Below the pieces are notes generated by a model. The model was not told the DNA's origin. It ran no database searches and saw only the letters and a list, made by a program, of their open reading frames with translations. A DNA stretch of 64,000 bases, taken from Pseudomonas sp. RIT-PI-q. Lineage in GTDB: Bacteria; Pseudomonadota; Gammaproteobacteria; Pseudomonadales; Pseudomonadaceae. Below are positions 9,830 through 18,238 of this stretch, in pieces (position 1 is the first letter of the stretch; every line of letters starts with the position of its first letter). The DNA lies in assembly GCF_001297125.1 (NCBI RefSeq), contig NZ_LHPC01000025.1, positions 248,001 through 312,000 of the forward strand, in the 5' to 3' direction. A program made the position numbers and the translations under genes.

Positions 9830-10557
9830 TGCCGATTGCCAGTCCCTGGCGCAGCGCTGCGCGCACCGACGCCGGCAAGGTTCGGGCGCGCAACGAAGAT
9901 GCTTTTCTCGACTGTCCACAGCAGGGGCTGTGGGTGGTCGCGGACGGCATGGGCGGTCATCAGAGCGGCGACATCGCCAGCCAGTTGATCGTCGCCAGCC
10001 TGGCGGAATTGCCAGTGCAGGATGACTTCGACGAACGACTCAAAGGCGTGCGCCAGTGCCTGCACTGGCTCAACCGCCGCTTGGGCCAGGAGTTGACCGT
10101 CACGGCCGGGCGCCACGACAGCATCATGGGCAGTACCGTGGTGGTGCTGCTGGTGGAAGGCCAGCGCGCGGCCTGCATCTGGGCCGGAGACAGCCGCTGC
10201 TACCTGTGGCGCGGTCAGCGTTTGTATCAGCTGTCCAGGGACCACTCGCTGCAACAGTTGCTGATCGATGAGCAACAGATGAGCGTCGAGCAAGCCAAGG
10301 CGCATCCTTCTGCCCATGCTTTGACCCGTGCGATCGGGGCTGCCGAGCAATTGACTCTGGATGTACTCGAACTGGAGGTGTACCAAGGCGATGCGTTTCT
10401 GTTGTGCAGCGATGGTTTGTACAACGGGCTGAGCAGCGATGCCCTGGGCAATGCCCTGAGCCTGATCGCGCCACATATTGCGCTGGAGCGTCTGTTCGAT
10501 AGCGCTTTGCGTGGTTCGGCACGGGACAACCTGACTGCCGTCGTGATTCGAAAATGA
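9829..10557 (+). CDS. PP2C-type Ser/Thr phosphatase of the T6SS (PppA/Stp1)
   Basis: A 242-residue soluble PP2C phosphatase. Metal-binding motifs are visible: RNEDAF near residue 22, VADGMGGH near residue 37, GSTVV near residue 101, WAGDSR near residue 118 and the terminal ARDNLTAVVI. It should remove phosphate from the substrates of the adjacent kinase, such as Fha, and so restrain T6SS firing. Its ATG overlaps the tssM stop, and its own stop overlaps the kinase ATG as ATGA. The phosphatase and kinase are therefore translated in step. Confidence 0.93.
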   Translation: MPIASPWRSAARTDAGKVRARNEDAFLDCPQQGLWVVADGMGGHQSGDIASQLIVASLAELPVQDDFDERLKGVRQCLHWLNRRLGQELTVTAGRHDSIMGSTVVVLLVEGQRAACIWAGDSRCYLWRGQRLYQLSRDHSLQQLLIDEQQMSVEQAKAHPSAHALTRAIGAAEQLTLDVLELEVYQGDAFLLCSDGLYNGLSSDALGNALSLIAPHIALERLFDSALRGSARDNLTAVVIRK

Positions 10558-11555
10558 CTCAACCCATACCGCTGCTCAACGACTTGCTGGTGAGCGCAGA
10601 GCAAGCCAATAACCTGACTTACTTTGCGTTCGCCAAGTCGCACCAGGCTGAGCCAGCGCTGGTGCCGACTCGTGTCAGTGTCGGCGAAATGCCGGATGTG
10701 CTGGCAGGCCGTTACCGTATCGAGCGTCTGCTCGGTGCCGGCGGCATGGGCACGGTTTACCGCGCACGGGACCTGCTGGGCGAGCAATTCGGCGATCCCG
10801 CCCCTTACATCGCGCTGAAAATCCTCAGCGAAGAGTTTGCCGAATCGCCGGACGCCAGCGCCTTGCTCTTCAGTGAGTTTGCCCTGACCCGACGACTGCG
10901 CCACAACAACGTGCTGCGTTTGCACACCTTTGAAGTGGACACCGACTGCCAGCGCGCCTTCATCACCATGGAGCTCATGCGTGGGCTGACCCTGGACAAA
11001 CTGCTTTGCGAGCGGCCTCTGGGCCTGCCGTGGAAAGAGCTGCGCGACATCGCGCTGCCGCTGCTCGACGCGCTAGCCTACACCCACAGTCGCGGCGTGC
11101 TGCATGGCGACATAAAGCCGAGCAACGTGATGCTCAGCGAAGAAGGTGTGCGCCTGTTCGACTTCGGTCTGGGCCAGGCAGAAGCGGGAGTCCTGCCCGG
11201 TCTGCCGCACCTGAGCCGTAGCCGATTCAACGCCTGGACCCCGGGCTATGCCGCGCCCGAATTGCTCGACGGCCAACCGTTGTCGGCCCGCGCCGACGTC
11301 TACGGCGTGGCGTGCGTGCTGTATGAATTGGCGAGCGGTAAGCACCCGTTCCGTCGCTTGCCTTCGACCGAGGCCCGGGATGGGTATCTCGACCGCGAAC
11401 TCCAGGCACCAAAGAATCTACCCAAACACTGCTGGCCAGCCCTACGAACGGCCCTGACTTTTGATGCGGCCAAGCGCATGGTCACTTCCGCTCAACTGCG
11501 TGACACCATGGGCGCCTCTTCATTTTGGCTGCAAAGACTGCGCAGTCGGGCGTAA
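10554..11555 (+). CDS. Ser/Thr protein kinase of the T6SS (Stk1/PpkA type)
   Basis: A 333-residue Hanks-type kinase. The glycine loop GAGGMGTVY is at residues 61-69, the ATP-binding lysine is K89, the catalytic loop HGDIKPSN is at 184-191 (aspartate D186), and DFG is at 203-205. Unlike PpkA of P. aeruginosa H1-T6SS it has no long periplasmic part and no evident transmembrane helix, so it is a short cytoplasmic kinase like Stk1 of the H2 locus. The stretch of about 50 residues before the kinase domain has no recognisable fold. It is the last T6SS gene in the window. Confidence 0.92.
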   Translation: MTQPIPLLNDLLVSAEQANNLTYFAFAKSHQAEPALVPTRVSVGEMPDVLAGRYRIERLLGAGGMGTVYRARDLLGEQFGDPAPYIALKILSEEFAESPDASALLFSEFALTRRLRHNNVLRLHTFEVDTDCQRAFITMELMRGLTLDKLLCERPLGLPWKELRDIALPLLDALAYTHSRGVLHGDIKPSNVMLSEEGVRLFDFGLGQAEAGVLPGLPHLSRSRFNAWTPGYAAPELLDGQPLSARADVYGVACVLYELASGKHPFRRLPSTEARDGYLDRELQAPKNLPKHCWPALRTALTFDAAKRMVTSAQLRDTMGASSFWLQRLRSRA

Positions 11556-11565
11556 CACAAACCTT

Positions 11566-11652
11566 GTAGGAGCTGGCTTGCCAGCGAAGGCGGCGTGACA
11601 GCCAGCGTTGATGTGGACCTGATGGCTTCTTCGCTGGCAAGCCAGCTCCTAC
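11566..11652. repeat. REPIN, GTAGGAGCTGGCTTGCCAGCGAAG type
   Basis: Two REP copies in opposite orientation (11566-11589 and 11629-11652) with about 39 bases between them, 10 bases after the kinase stop. The pair can fold into one long hairpin and marks the end of the T6SS operon. It may also act as a 3' stabiliser or terminator. The core here uses CTGGC/GCCAG, as does the pair at 56863-56950. Confidence 0.85.
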
Positions 11653-11812
11653 TGACTGCTTTTGGCCTCATGGACCGATTTCAGATGCGTGACTTGGCAG
11701 TCATCATGCGAGAAAACCCCTTCATCGTCCTCTAACGTTACCGGATAGTGGCGTTATTACCTGAAGCCGCTACACTGCGCCGGCCGTTCATTTTTTTCTT
11801 GAGGCTGTGCGC

Positions 11813-12202
11813 ATGAAATTTCGTTTTCTGCTGTGGATGCTGGGTGTGTTGATGGGCAAGGCCAGTCGGACCAATCCTGCGTTTCAGCAGCAGTTGGGTG
11901 ACAAGGAATTGGTGTTTCAGCTACAGACCCTGGACGGGAAAGTGGCGCGGCATTTCTTTGTGAAGGATCAGCGCATCACCAGCAAGTCGGGCGTGTATGC
12001 CGAACCTGCGTTTGCGATTGCCTTTAAAGATGCGGCGTATGGCTTTGCCACGATGCAGGCGAAGAACAAGCAGTTGGCGTTCATGACGGGGATTCAGGAC
12101 AAGTCGATCCAGATCAAGGGCAACCCGGCGCTGGTGATCTGGTTCCAGGGGTTGACCAAGTATTTGAAGCCGCGCAAGGCCAAGGCAAAAGCCAAGGTTT
12201 GA
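11813..12202 (+). CDS. SCP2 sterol-carrier-like domain protein
   Basis: A 129-residue protein. The core from about residue 24 to 122 has the SCP2 pattern: FQLQTLDGKVARHFFVKD, then AIAFKDAAYGFATM, a segment resembling the family's gkhk loop, and IQIKGNPALVIWFQGL before a lysine-rich tail (KAKAKAKV). SCP2 domains have a hydrophobic pocket that binds lipids or acyl chains. No partner domain is present. The N-terminal FLLWMLGVLMG may be a short membrane anchor. I used the ATG at 11813 after GAGGCTGTGCGC; a GTG lies two codons upstream. The role in this locus is unknown. Confidence 0.7.
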   Translation: MKFRFLLWMLGVLMGKASRTNPAFQQQLGDKELVFQLQTLDGKVARHFFVKDQRITSKSGVYAEPAFAIAFKDAAYGFATMQAKNKQLAFMTGIQDKSIQIKGNPALVIWFQGLTKYLKPRKAKAKAKV

Positions 12203-12250
12203 GGCCTTTCAGGTAGCCCGCGGGGAGGCTTCGAGAGCAAGTTTGCCTCT

Positions 12251-13015
12251 TCAGCCATCCGACTCGGGAGGCTCGCGGGTGTCGAGTGGCTTCGTCCGGT
12301 ATGTCTTGTAGATCTGCTGGACTTCCGGGCTGTTCAGGCTCTCGTATGTGATGCCTTCCTTGTCCAGGCCATCCAGGCCTTTGATGCCACTGATGGTCTC
12401 TGGCCACTCGTCACGACTGGATATGTCGATGACGAACGGGTTGAGGTAGTGATCGAGAGGTCTCTCACGAGGCTCTCTGATCTCATCGCTCATGGCCCGA
12501 AGATAGTCATCCTTGTTTGTCTTTGACCAGTCGATGGCGAACCCGGCCCGATAACAGAGCTCCATGAAGACTAATAGAATCGTGCGTCCGTTGCCGTCCA
12601 GGAAGGGGTGTGCGAAGGCCAGCTGGCCCATCACCCCGCCGGGATGGTCTCTGAAGCGTTTCTTGTCTGCCGCTAGCTTAAGCGCATAGTCGACAGACAT
12701 TTTGATGGAGTCTGGGCGCTCGAAGACGGTGCTTCGGGGATCGCCGTGGGAGCCCTTGAAGACTGCCAGGTGAGGGACAAGCTCGTTCCGATCTTTCCCT
12801 GCCCAGTGATAGAAGCCGGAGAACGGGATTGCGTGAACGTTGAGTACTGTCTTGTAATCGATGGGCTCTTTCTTGGCCAAATAGGCAAGGGCATCTTCGA
12901 TACTCAATTCGAACGAAAGATGCTCTGACTCTTTAACTTCAGTGGGATCTTTCAGTTGCAGCGAATTTTGTAGGTATCCAGCAGTTTCGAAGTCGCCGAA
13001 CGGATCAAAACTCAT
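12251..13015 (-). CDS. fic: Fic-family AMP-transferase toxin
   Basis: A 254-residue Fic protein. The catalytic motif HPFLDGNGR is canonical and lies at residues 136-144, with histidine 136 as the expected catalytic base. Fic enzymes usually move AMP from ATP to hydroxyl groups of target proteins. The flap region may correspond to IPFSGFYHWAG around residues 63-73. The C-terminal 50 residues, acidic and without clear similarity, are beyond the Fic core. The ATG overlaps the stop of the upstream gene by four bases (ATGA), a typical toxin-antitoxin arrangement. It could be a bacterial toxin of the FicT/VbhT kind; a role as T6SS effector is possible only by location. Confidence 0.88.
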   Translation of the reverse strand: MSFDPFGDFETAGYLQNSLQLKDPTEVKESEHLSFELSIEDALAYLAKKEPIDYKTVLNVHAIPFSGFYHWAGKDRNELVPHLAVFKGSHGDPRSTVFERPDSIKMSVDYALKLAADKKRFRDHPGGVMGQLAFAHPFLDGNGRTILLVFMELCYRAGFAIDWSKTNKDDYLRAMSDEIREPRERPLDHYLNPFVIDISSRDEWPETISGIKGLDGLDKEGITYESLNSPEVQQIYKTYRTKPLDTREPPESDG

Positions 13016-13269
13016 GCGCTACGTTTCTTTGAACGCCTTTCCTGAAGGTAGCGTCCTTGGAGCGCCAGAATCTCAGACTTGCTCAGCACGCCTTTTCTCT
13101 TGAGGTTGACGAGCAACTGTTCGATACCATCCAACTCGACAGCATCGCCAGCCAAACGGGTAATGCTCACGGCCATACGACTCATGCCGTCACGTTCAGC
13201 AGTGACCTTGTGGTCTTTAGCAAGTTTGCGGACCTGGCTTGCAACACTGACAGCAGCTGATTGGGTCAT
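13012..13269 (-). CDS. Putative antitoxin partner of Fic (FicA/VbhA-like position)
   Basis: An 85-residue basic protein immediately upstream of and overlapping fic by four bases. It is predicted to be largely helical and ends with KSEILALQGRYLQERRSKK. Class I Fic antitoxins carry an inhibitory helix motif of the form [S/T]xxxE[G/N]. I do not see an exact match here; the nearest segments are TAERDG and VELDG. The assignment as antitoxin therefore rests on size, order and overlap rather than on the motif. It may inhibit Fic by another surface or act on transcription. Confidence 0.6.
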   Translation of the reverse strand: MTQSAAVSVASQVRKLAKDHKVTAERDGMSRMAVSITRLAGDAVELDGIEQLLVNLKRKGVLSKSEILALQGRYLQERRSKKRSA

Positions 13270-13376
13270 CGGAAAGCCCTCTATTTGCCGTCAAATCATA
13301 GCAGCGTGCTTGTTTTTTGTCGTCGTTGGCTCATAGGCCATAACCATGCAGTCTGTCAGTTAGACCGAGGTGGATT

Positions 13377-13466
13377 CTTCGCGGGCAAGCCTCGCTCCTA
13401 CAGGGTTTAGGTTGTTCCAATGGGTTGAACAACACGATCCTGTAGGAGCGAGGCTTGCCCGCGAAG
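13377..13466. repeat. REPIN, GTAGGAGCGAGGCTTGCCCGCGAAG type
   Basis: Two oppositely oriented 26-base REP copies (13377-13402 and 13441-13466), perfect reverse complements of each other, separated by 38 bases that contain TTGTTCCAA and TTGAACAA as a further small inverted repeat. The pair ends 4 bases from the stop of the HDOD gene. Confidence 0.88.
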
Positions 13467-13470
13467 CTTT

Positions 13471-14871
13471 CTAGGCCTGAGAGAATTGCGAAGCGAGCTC
13501 GCGCAGCAGCACTTCAGCTTCCAGCACTTTGCTGACGACGTCGTTGGCTTTGTCGCGACTCAGGCCAACGCGTTCGAGCAGGGCGTCGGGGATGTCTTCA
13601 TCCGGACCGGAACCGATCCCACGGCTACGCAGCAGGCGTACAGCCAGGCACACCAGGTTTGGGTATTCGGCGTAGTCGCCGTCATAGCCCGGATCGTGCT
13701 GGAAGCGCAGGGCGGTGGCCAGTTCTTCGGGCATGTCCCAGTAGCGCATCAGCCATGAGCCGATCTGTTCGCGGCTGATGCCCAGCAGGTGCTGCTCGAC
13801 ATAGCTGTGGCACAGGTGCGGGTTGACCTCCAGGTGGCGGCAGATCAGCGAGAAGTGCGGTGGGAACACGTGGGCCAGCAGCAAGTAGCCAAAGTTGTGC
13901 AGCAGGCCGGCGAGGTAGGTCAGGCCGGCTTCAGGGCGCTGGGCGCGGGGCATGGCGCGGGTCAGGCCTTCGATGACGGCGGCGGTGTAGATCGATTGCT
14001 GCCAGTACGGCGTGGTCTGTTGCGGGTGGTCTTTGGGCAGGCTCAGGGTTTTGCCCAAGGCCAGGCCCAGTGCCAGGTTGATCACCAGGTCGAAACCCAG
14101 CACCCGGACGATGGCGTCTTCCACTGAGCGAATCTTGCCCGGCGAGGCGTAGTACGGCGACGCCGCCCAGCTCACGACTTGCGCGGCCAGGGCCGGGTCG
14201 GTTTCGACGACGCCGGTGATGTCGTCGATGGTGGCGTTGGGGTCGACCCGCAGCTTGATGATTTTCTGCGCGGTCTCGGCCAGCGGCGGTATTTCGATGG
14301 TCGATTCCAGGCGTTGCTGGATGCGCCGCGCGGTGAACGCTTGAACGGCCTGGGTGATTTCCTGGCGGTCATCGTCGGGGCGGTCGAGGTTCGGGCGGAT
14401 GCTGGTCAGGGCCTCGCCGAAGTTGGCGGCGCTGGCCTTGGTCAGCAGGGTTTTGAACGCTTCGCTGGTGACTTCCAGCAACACGCCGGGCTCGCCCGAG
14501 TTGATCAGCAATTTCGGTTCGCGCAGCAGGCTTTCTTCGTACAGGCACGGCGAGCTGGTCAGCGCCGGCAGGCCGGGCAGCAGGCTCAGGTTGTGCTTGC
14601 CGAGCATTTTTACCAGGCGTTCGCTGGACACGGCGGTGAGGCGCCGGCCCGTCAGCTCGGCGAGGCGGTTGAGGTCGAGCAATTGGCTTTGGGGAAACAG
14701 CACCATCAAGGTGCCTACGGCATCGTCCACCAGAACAGCCTGCACTTTGCGCGCGGCGTTCAGACCGTGGTGGTCGAGGACTTCTTCGTAGGCAATGCCC
14801 AGTTTGCCCAGCAGCAGCCGAATAGCCGACGGCGCGTGCGGGATGGCGGGTGCGAGGGCAACTTCGGTCAT
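13471..14871 (-). CDS. YbaK-like deacylase domain fused to HDOD domain
   Basis: A 466-residue two-domain protein. Residues 15-160 resemble YbaK/ProX aminoacyl-tRNA editing domains (NAARKVQAVLVDD, VLFPQSQLLDLNRLAELTGRRL). Residues about 195-410 are an HDOD domain, a relative of HD phosphohydrolases usually lacking the metal-binding pair and used in signalling (IEIPPLAETAQKIIKLRVDPNA, LAGLLHNFGYLLLAHVFP). Pseudomonads commonly carry this fusion next to recG, where it is PA5346 in PAO1 by memory. Biochemical role is not known to me. Its ATG is supported by the N-terminal domain alignment; recG is convergent in neither direction but lies upstream on the same strand, 78 bases away. Confidence 0.85.
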   Translation of the reverse strand: MTEVALAPAIPHAPSAIRLLLGKLGIAYEEVLDHHGLNAARKVQAVLVDDAVGTLMVLFPQSQLLDLNRLAELTGRRLTAVSSERLVKMLGKHNLSLLPGLPALTSSPCLYEESLLREPKLLINSGEPGVLLEVTSEAFKTLLTKASAANFGEALTSIRPNLDRPDDDRQEITQAVQAFTARRIQQRLESTIEIPPLAETAQKIIKLRVDPNATIDDITGVVETDPALAAQVVSWAASPYYASPGKIRSVEDAIVRVLGFDLVINLALGLALGKTLSLPKDHPQQTTPYWQQSIYTAAVIEGLTRAMPRAQRPEAGLTYLAGLLHNFGYLLLAHVFPPHFSLICRHLEVNPHLCHSYVEQHLLGISREQIGSWLMRYWDMPEELATALRFQHDPGYDGDYAEYPNLVCLAVRLLRSRGIGSGPDEDIPDALLERVGLSRDKANDVVSKVLEAEVLLRELASQFSQA

Positions 14872-14949
14872 GGTCTGTATCCGTTTTAAAACAATGGCAG
14901 GAGTATAACCAGCTTGCTCAGGACGATGGATCAGAAACTGCGACGGTGC

Positions 14950-17025
14950 TCACACTTGGCCGTATTGCTGCCCATGACGCAACCAGCGGTCGAGCAACGG
15001 GCTGACGTGATCCGGCCAGCGCTCCAGCAATGCCTGGGCAGCGTCGCGCACGGCGGGCAGCAGATCGGCGTCACGCATCAGGTCGGCGACCTTGAATTGC
15101 AGCAGGCCGGTCTGGCGGGTGCCGAGCATTTCGCCGGGGCCGCGCAGTTCGAGGTCCTTTTCGGCGATGACAAAACCGTCGTTGGTTTCGCGCATGATGC
15201 CCAGCCGCTGACGACCGATCTGTGACAGCGGCGGATGGTAGAGCAACACGCAATGGCTGGCGGCGCTGCCTCGACCGACGCGGCCACGCAATTGGTGCAG
15301 TTGCGCGAGGCCGAGGCGTTCGGGGTTTTCGATGATCATCAGGCTGGCGTTCGGTACGTCGACGCCGACTTCGATCACCGTGGTGGCGACCAGCAGTTGC
15401 AGGTTGCCAGCCTTGAATTCGGCCATGACGGCGGCTTTCTCGACGGGCTTCATACGGCCGTGGATCAGCCCGACCTTCAATTCGCCAAGGGCGGCGGTGA
15501 GGTCTTCGTAAGTGGTTTCGGCGGCCTGGCAAGTCAGCTCTTCCGACTCTTCGATCAGCGTGCACACCCAATAGGCCTGACGCCCCTCGGCGCAGGCGCC
15601 GCGTACGCGTTCGATGACTTCGACGCGCCGGGTATCGGTGATCAGCACGGTATTGACCGGGGTTCGACCGGGCGGCAGTTCGTCGAGGATCGAAGTGTCG
15701 AGGTCGGCGTAGGCGCTCATCGCCAGCGTCCGCGGAATCGGCGTGGCGGTCATGATCAGTTGGTGCGGACACATCCGCCCGCCGACGCCTTTCTGCCGCA
15801 ACGCCAACCGCTGCTGCACACCGAAACGGTGTTGTTCGTCGATGATCGCCAGCGCCAGGTTCTTGAACTGCACTTCGTCCTGGAACAGCGCGTGGGTGCC
15901 GACCACCATCGGCACGCCGCTGGCGATTTGCTCCAGCGCGGCCACGCGGTTCTTGCCCTTGAGCTTGCCCGCCAGCCACGCGACTTCAATACCCAGCGGT
16001 TCGAGCCAGCGCTTGAAGGTGATGAAGTGCTGCTCGGCGAGGATTTCGGTGGGCGCCATCAACGCAACCTGATAACCGGCCTCAAGCGCTTGAAGCGCGG
16101 CGAGGGCGGCGCCCCCGGTTTTACCCGCGCCGACATCGCCCTGAATCAGCCGCAGCATCGGCTCGTGCTGACTCAGGTCGTAAGCGATTTCGTTGCCAAC
16201 GCGTTGCTGCGCCCCAGTCGGCGTAAAGCCGAGATTGGCCAGGTACTTGGCCGGCAGCTTGGTGGCTTTCGGCATCGCCGGCGCGCGCAGGGAACGCATG
16301 CTCTCGCGCAGGCGCTGCTGGGACAGTTGATGCGTCAGCAGTTCTTCGAAGGCGAGGCGATGTTGCGCCCAGTGATGCCCGAGGGCGAGTTCGTCGACGT
16401 CGGCATCGGCGGGCGGGTGATGCAGGTAGCGGATCGCGTCGGCCAGTGGCGCCAGTTGATAGTCCCGGGCCAGTTCGGTCGGCAGCCAATCGGGCAGGCT
16501 GGTGGGACCGAGCATGGTCAGGGTTTGCATGCACAGTTGGCGCAAGCGTTGCTGGGTCAAACCTTCGGTGAGCGGATACACCGGGGTCAGGGTTTCGTCC
16601 ACCGGCGGCGGCTCGTCGCCAGTGATCGCGCGGTACTCCGGGTGGTAAATCTCCAGCCCCGATGCACCGGGCCGCGCTTCACCGTAGCAGCGAATGCGCG
16701 TGCCGCGTTTGAGGCCTTCTTTCTGCGCGTTGCTGAAGTGATAGAAGCGCAGGCTCAGCCCGCCGGTGCCGTCCTGAATACGTACCACGAGACTGCGGCG
16801 ACGGCCCATGACCACGTCGGCGCCGCTGACGGTGCCTTCGATCACGGCGTCTTGCCCGGGCCGCAAGTGGCCGATCGGGACCACACGGGTGCGGTCCTGA
16901 TAACGCAGCGGCAGGTGAAACAACACGTCCTGGAGATTCTCCAGGCCGACCTTGGCCAATTTCTCGGCCATGGCTTCGCCGACACCCTTGAGTGCCGTCA
17001 CTGACACTTGCGACAACTCGGTCAT
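14950..17025 (-). CDS. recG: ATP-dependent DNA helicase RecG
   Basis: A 691-residue protein of normal RecG length. The N-terminal wedge (OB-fold) domain binds branched DNA. The helicase core follows, with Walker A GDVGAGKT at residues 296-303, DEQH in IIDEQHRFGVQQR and the motif TATPIPRTLA. The conserved QLRGRVGRG lies in the second half. RecG remodels stalled replication forks and Holliday junctions. It lies 9 bases after oxyR on the same strand, so the two are probably co-transcribed, as in other pseudomonads. Confidence 0.97.
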   Translation of the reverse strand: MTELSQVSVTALKGVGEAMAEKLAKVGLENLQDVLFHLPLRYQDRTRVVPIGHLRPGQDAVIEGTVSGADVVMGRRRSLVVRIQDGTGGLSLRFYHFSNAQKEGLKRGTRIRCYGEARPGASGLEIYHPEYRAITGDEPPPVDETLTPVYPLTEGLTQQRLRQLCMQTLTMLGPTSLPDWLPTELARDYQLAPLADAIRYLHHPPADADVDELALGHHWAQHRLAFEELLTHQLSQQRLRESMRSLRAPAMPKATKLPAKYLANLGFTPTGAQQRVGNEIAYDLSQHEPMLRLIQGDVGAGKTGGAALAALQALEAGYQVALMAPTEILAEQHFITFKRWLEPLGIEVAWLAGKLKGKNRVAALEQIASGVPMVVGTHALFQDEVQFKNLALAIIDEQHRFGVQQRLALRQKGVGGRMCPHQLIMTATPIPRTLAMSAYADLDTSILDELPPGRTPVNTVLITDTRRVEVIERVRGACAEGRQAYWVCTLIEESEELTCQAAETTYEDLTAALGELKVGLIHGRMKPVEKAAVMAEFKAGNLQLLVATTVIEVGVDVPNASLMIIENPERLGLAQLHQLRGRVGRGSAASHCVLLYHPPLSQIGRQRLGIMRETNDGFVIAEKDLELRGPGEMLGTRQTGLLQFKVADLMRDADLLPAVRDAAQALLERWPDHVSPLLDRWLRHGQQYGQV

Positions 17026-17034
17026 GGCTGCGGC

Positions 17035-17964
17035 TTAACCTGCGGCCACTGGCACCGGCGGCTTGGCCACCGAGCACAGGCGAATGGAGTCAGCGAGGAT
17101 CTCGATGGCTTTTGGACGCGGGAAGCTTGCACGCCAGGCGATGGCCACGGTGCGGAACGGCACCGGCGGCGACAATGGGCGCACTTCGATCACGCCGGGG
17201 GCGTAGTGATGGCTGTCCACCGCCGAGAGCGGCAGGATCGAAATGCCGAGGCCGGAGGCGACCATGTGGCGGATGGTTTCCAGGGAGCTGGATTCCACCG
17301 TGGTGTGCTTGGCGCCGTCGTTGCCTTTGGCCAGGGTCGGGCAGGCCTCCAGCACCTGATCGCGGAAGCAGTGACCTTCGCCGAGCAGCAGCAGGCTCTT
17401 GTCATTGAGCAGGGCGGCGTCGATGGTTTCTTTTTGCGTCCACGGGTGCTGGGCCGGCATCAGGACGTAGAACGGCTCATCGTAGAGCTGCAGTGTCAGC
17501 ACGTCGGCTTCGTTGAAGGGCAGGGCGATGATGATCGCGTCCAGCTCACCGTTGCGCAGTTTGTCGCGCAGGATGTGGGTGAAGTTTTCTTCGATGTACA
17601 ACGGCATCTGCGGGGCGACCCGGTGCAGTTGTGGGATCAGGTGCGGGAACAGGTACGGGCCGACGGTGTAGATCGCGCCGACTTTCAGCGGGGCGGTCAG
17701 CTGGTTTTTGCCAGCCTGGGCCAGTTCGCGGATGCCTTGGGCCTGTTCCAGGACTTTCTGTGCCTGGGCAACAATGCCTTCGCCGACCGGCGTCAGGCGC
17801 ACGGCGCTTTTGCTGCGCTCGAAAATCAGCACACCGAGTTCGTCTTCAAGCTTTTTCACGCCCACCGACAGGGTCGGCTGGCTGACGTGGCAACGCTCGG
17901 CCGCGTGGCCGAAGTGCTGCTCTTGGGCGAGGGTAACGATGTAGCGTAATTCAGTAAGAGTCAT
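17035..17964 (-). CDS. oxyR: OxyR, peroxide-sensing LysR regulator
   Basis: A 309-residue LysR-family activator. The N-terminal helix-turn-helix spans TELRYIVTLAQEQHFGHAAE and following residues. The redox centre is visible: the first cysteine in GEGHCFRDQVLEACP, with the second cysteine of the OxyR disulphide eight residues later. It senses hydrogen peroxide by forming this disulphide and activates katA/ahp-type genes. The order oxyR-recG is typical of Pseudomonas. A partial OxyR-like half-site lies 47-61 bases upstream of the start. Confidence 0.96.
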   Translation of the reverse strand: MTLTELRYIVTLAQEQHFGHAAERCHVSQPTLSVGVKKLEDELGVLIFERSKSAVRLTPVGEGIVAQAQKVLEQAQGIRELAQAGKNQLTAPLKVGAIYTVGPYLFPHLIPQLHRVAPQMPLYIEENFTHILRDKLRNGELDAIIIALPFNEADVLTLQLYDEPFYVLMPAQHPWTQKETIDAALLNDKSLLLLGEGHCFRDQVLEACPTLAKGNDGAKHTTVESSSLETIRHMVASGLGISILPLSAVDSHHYAPGVIEVRPLSPPVPFRTVAIAWRASFPRPKAIEILADSIRLCSVAKPPVPVAAG

Positions 17965-18010
17965 AGCAAGCGTCCATGAAGTTGCGGGCCAAGCATACCG
18001 GCTGCAATCG

Positions 18011-18025
18011 ATAGACGCACGTTAT
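18011..18025. promoter_or_regulatory. Possible OxyR half-site upstream of oxyR
   Basis: ATAG at 18011-18014, seven bases, then TTAT at 18022-18025, close to the ATAG-N7-CTAT half of the OxyR motif. The second half-site expected one helical turn further is not convincing. Such a site would allow autoregulation. Weak evidence. Confidence 0.25.
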
Positions 18026-18083
18026 CAGAGTGCGTGTGGTGGGCGACACCGGGCAATGCCGGTTTGCCGCGGATAGATAGGCA

Positions 18084-18105
18084 AAAGGCACCTTTCGGTG
18101 CCTTT
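18084..18105 (-). terminator. Terminator downstream of tonB
   Basis: Stem AAAGGCACC (18084-18092), loop TTTC, stem GGTGCCTTT (18097-18105). Read on the minus strand it ends in a T-rich run, so it fits the end of the exbB-exbD-tonB transcript before the oxyR promoter. Confidence 0.7.
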
Positions 18106-18123
18106 CTGGCTGTTGCATCCCCC

Positions 18124-18223
18124 TGTAGGAGCGAGCTTGCTCGCGAAAAAACTGAGATCGCCCCGGGGATTCAGGCTTCAAGCGTTATCGTTCGCCTCAT
18201 TCGCGAGCAAGCTCGCTCCTACA
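18124..18223. repeat. REPIN, TGTAGGAGCGAGCTTGCTCGCGA type
   Basis: Two inverted copies (18124-18146 and 18201-18223), perfect over 23 bases, 3' of tonB. The spacer contains a second weak complementarity. The same core recurs at 31566, 38173 and 54726. Confidence 0.87.
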
Positions 18224-18238
18224 GTGGTTCTGCGGTTC

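Noticed and set aside
7772..9919. A 715-codon open frame on the minus strand opposite tssM
   Set aside because: It lies fully inside a conserved gene, has no family resemblance, and is a result of high-GC codon use. The same applies to other long minus-strand or plus-strand shadows, for example opposite spoT (22788-24869) and recG (15235-17004).
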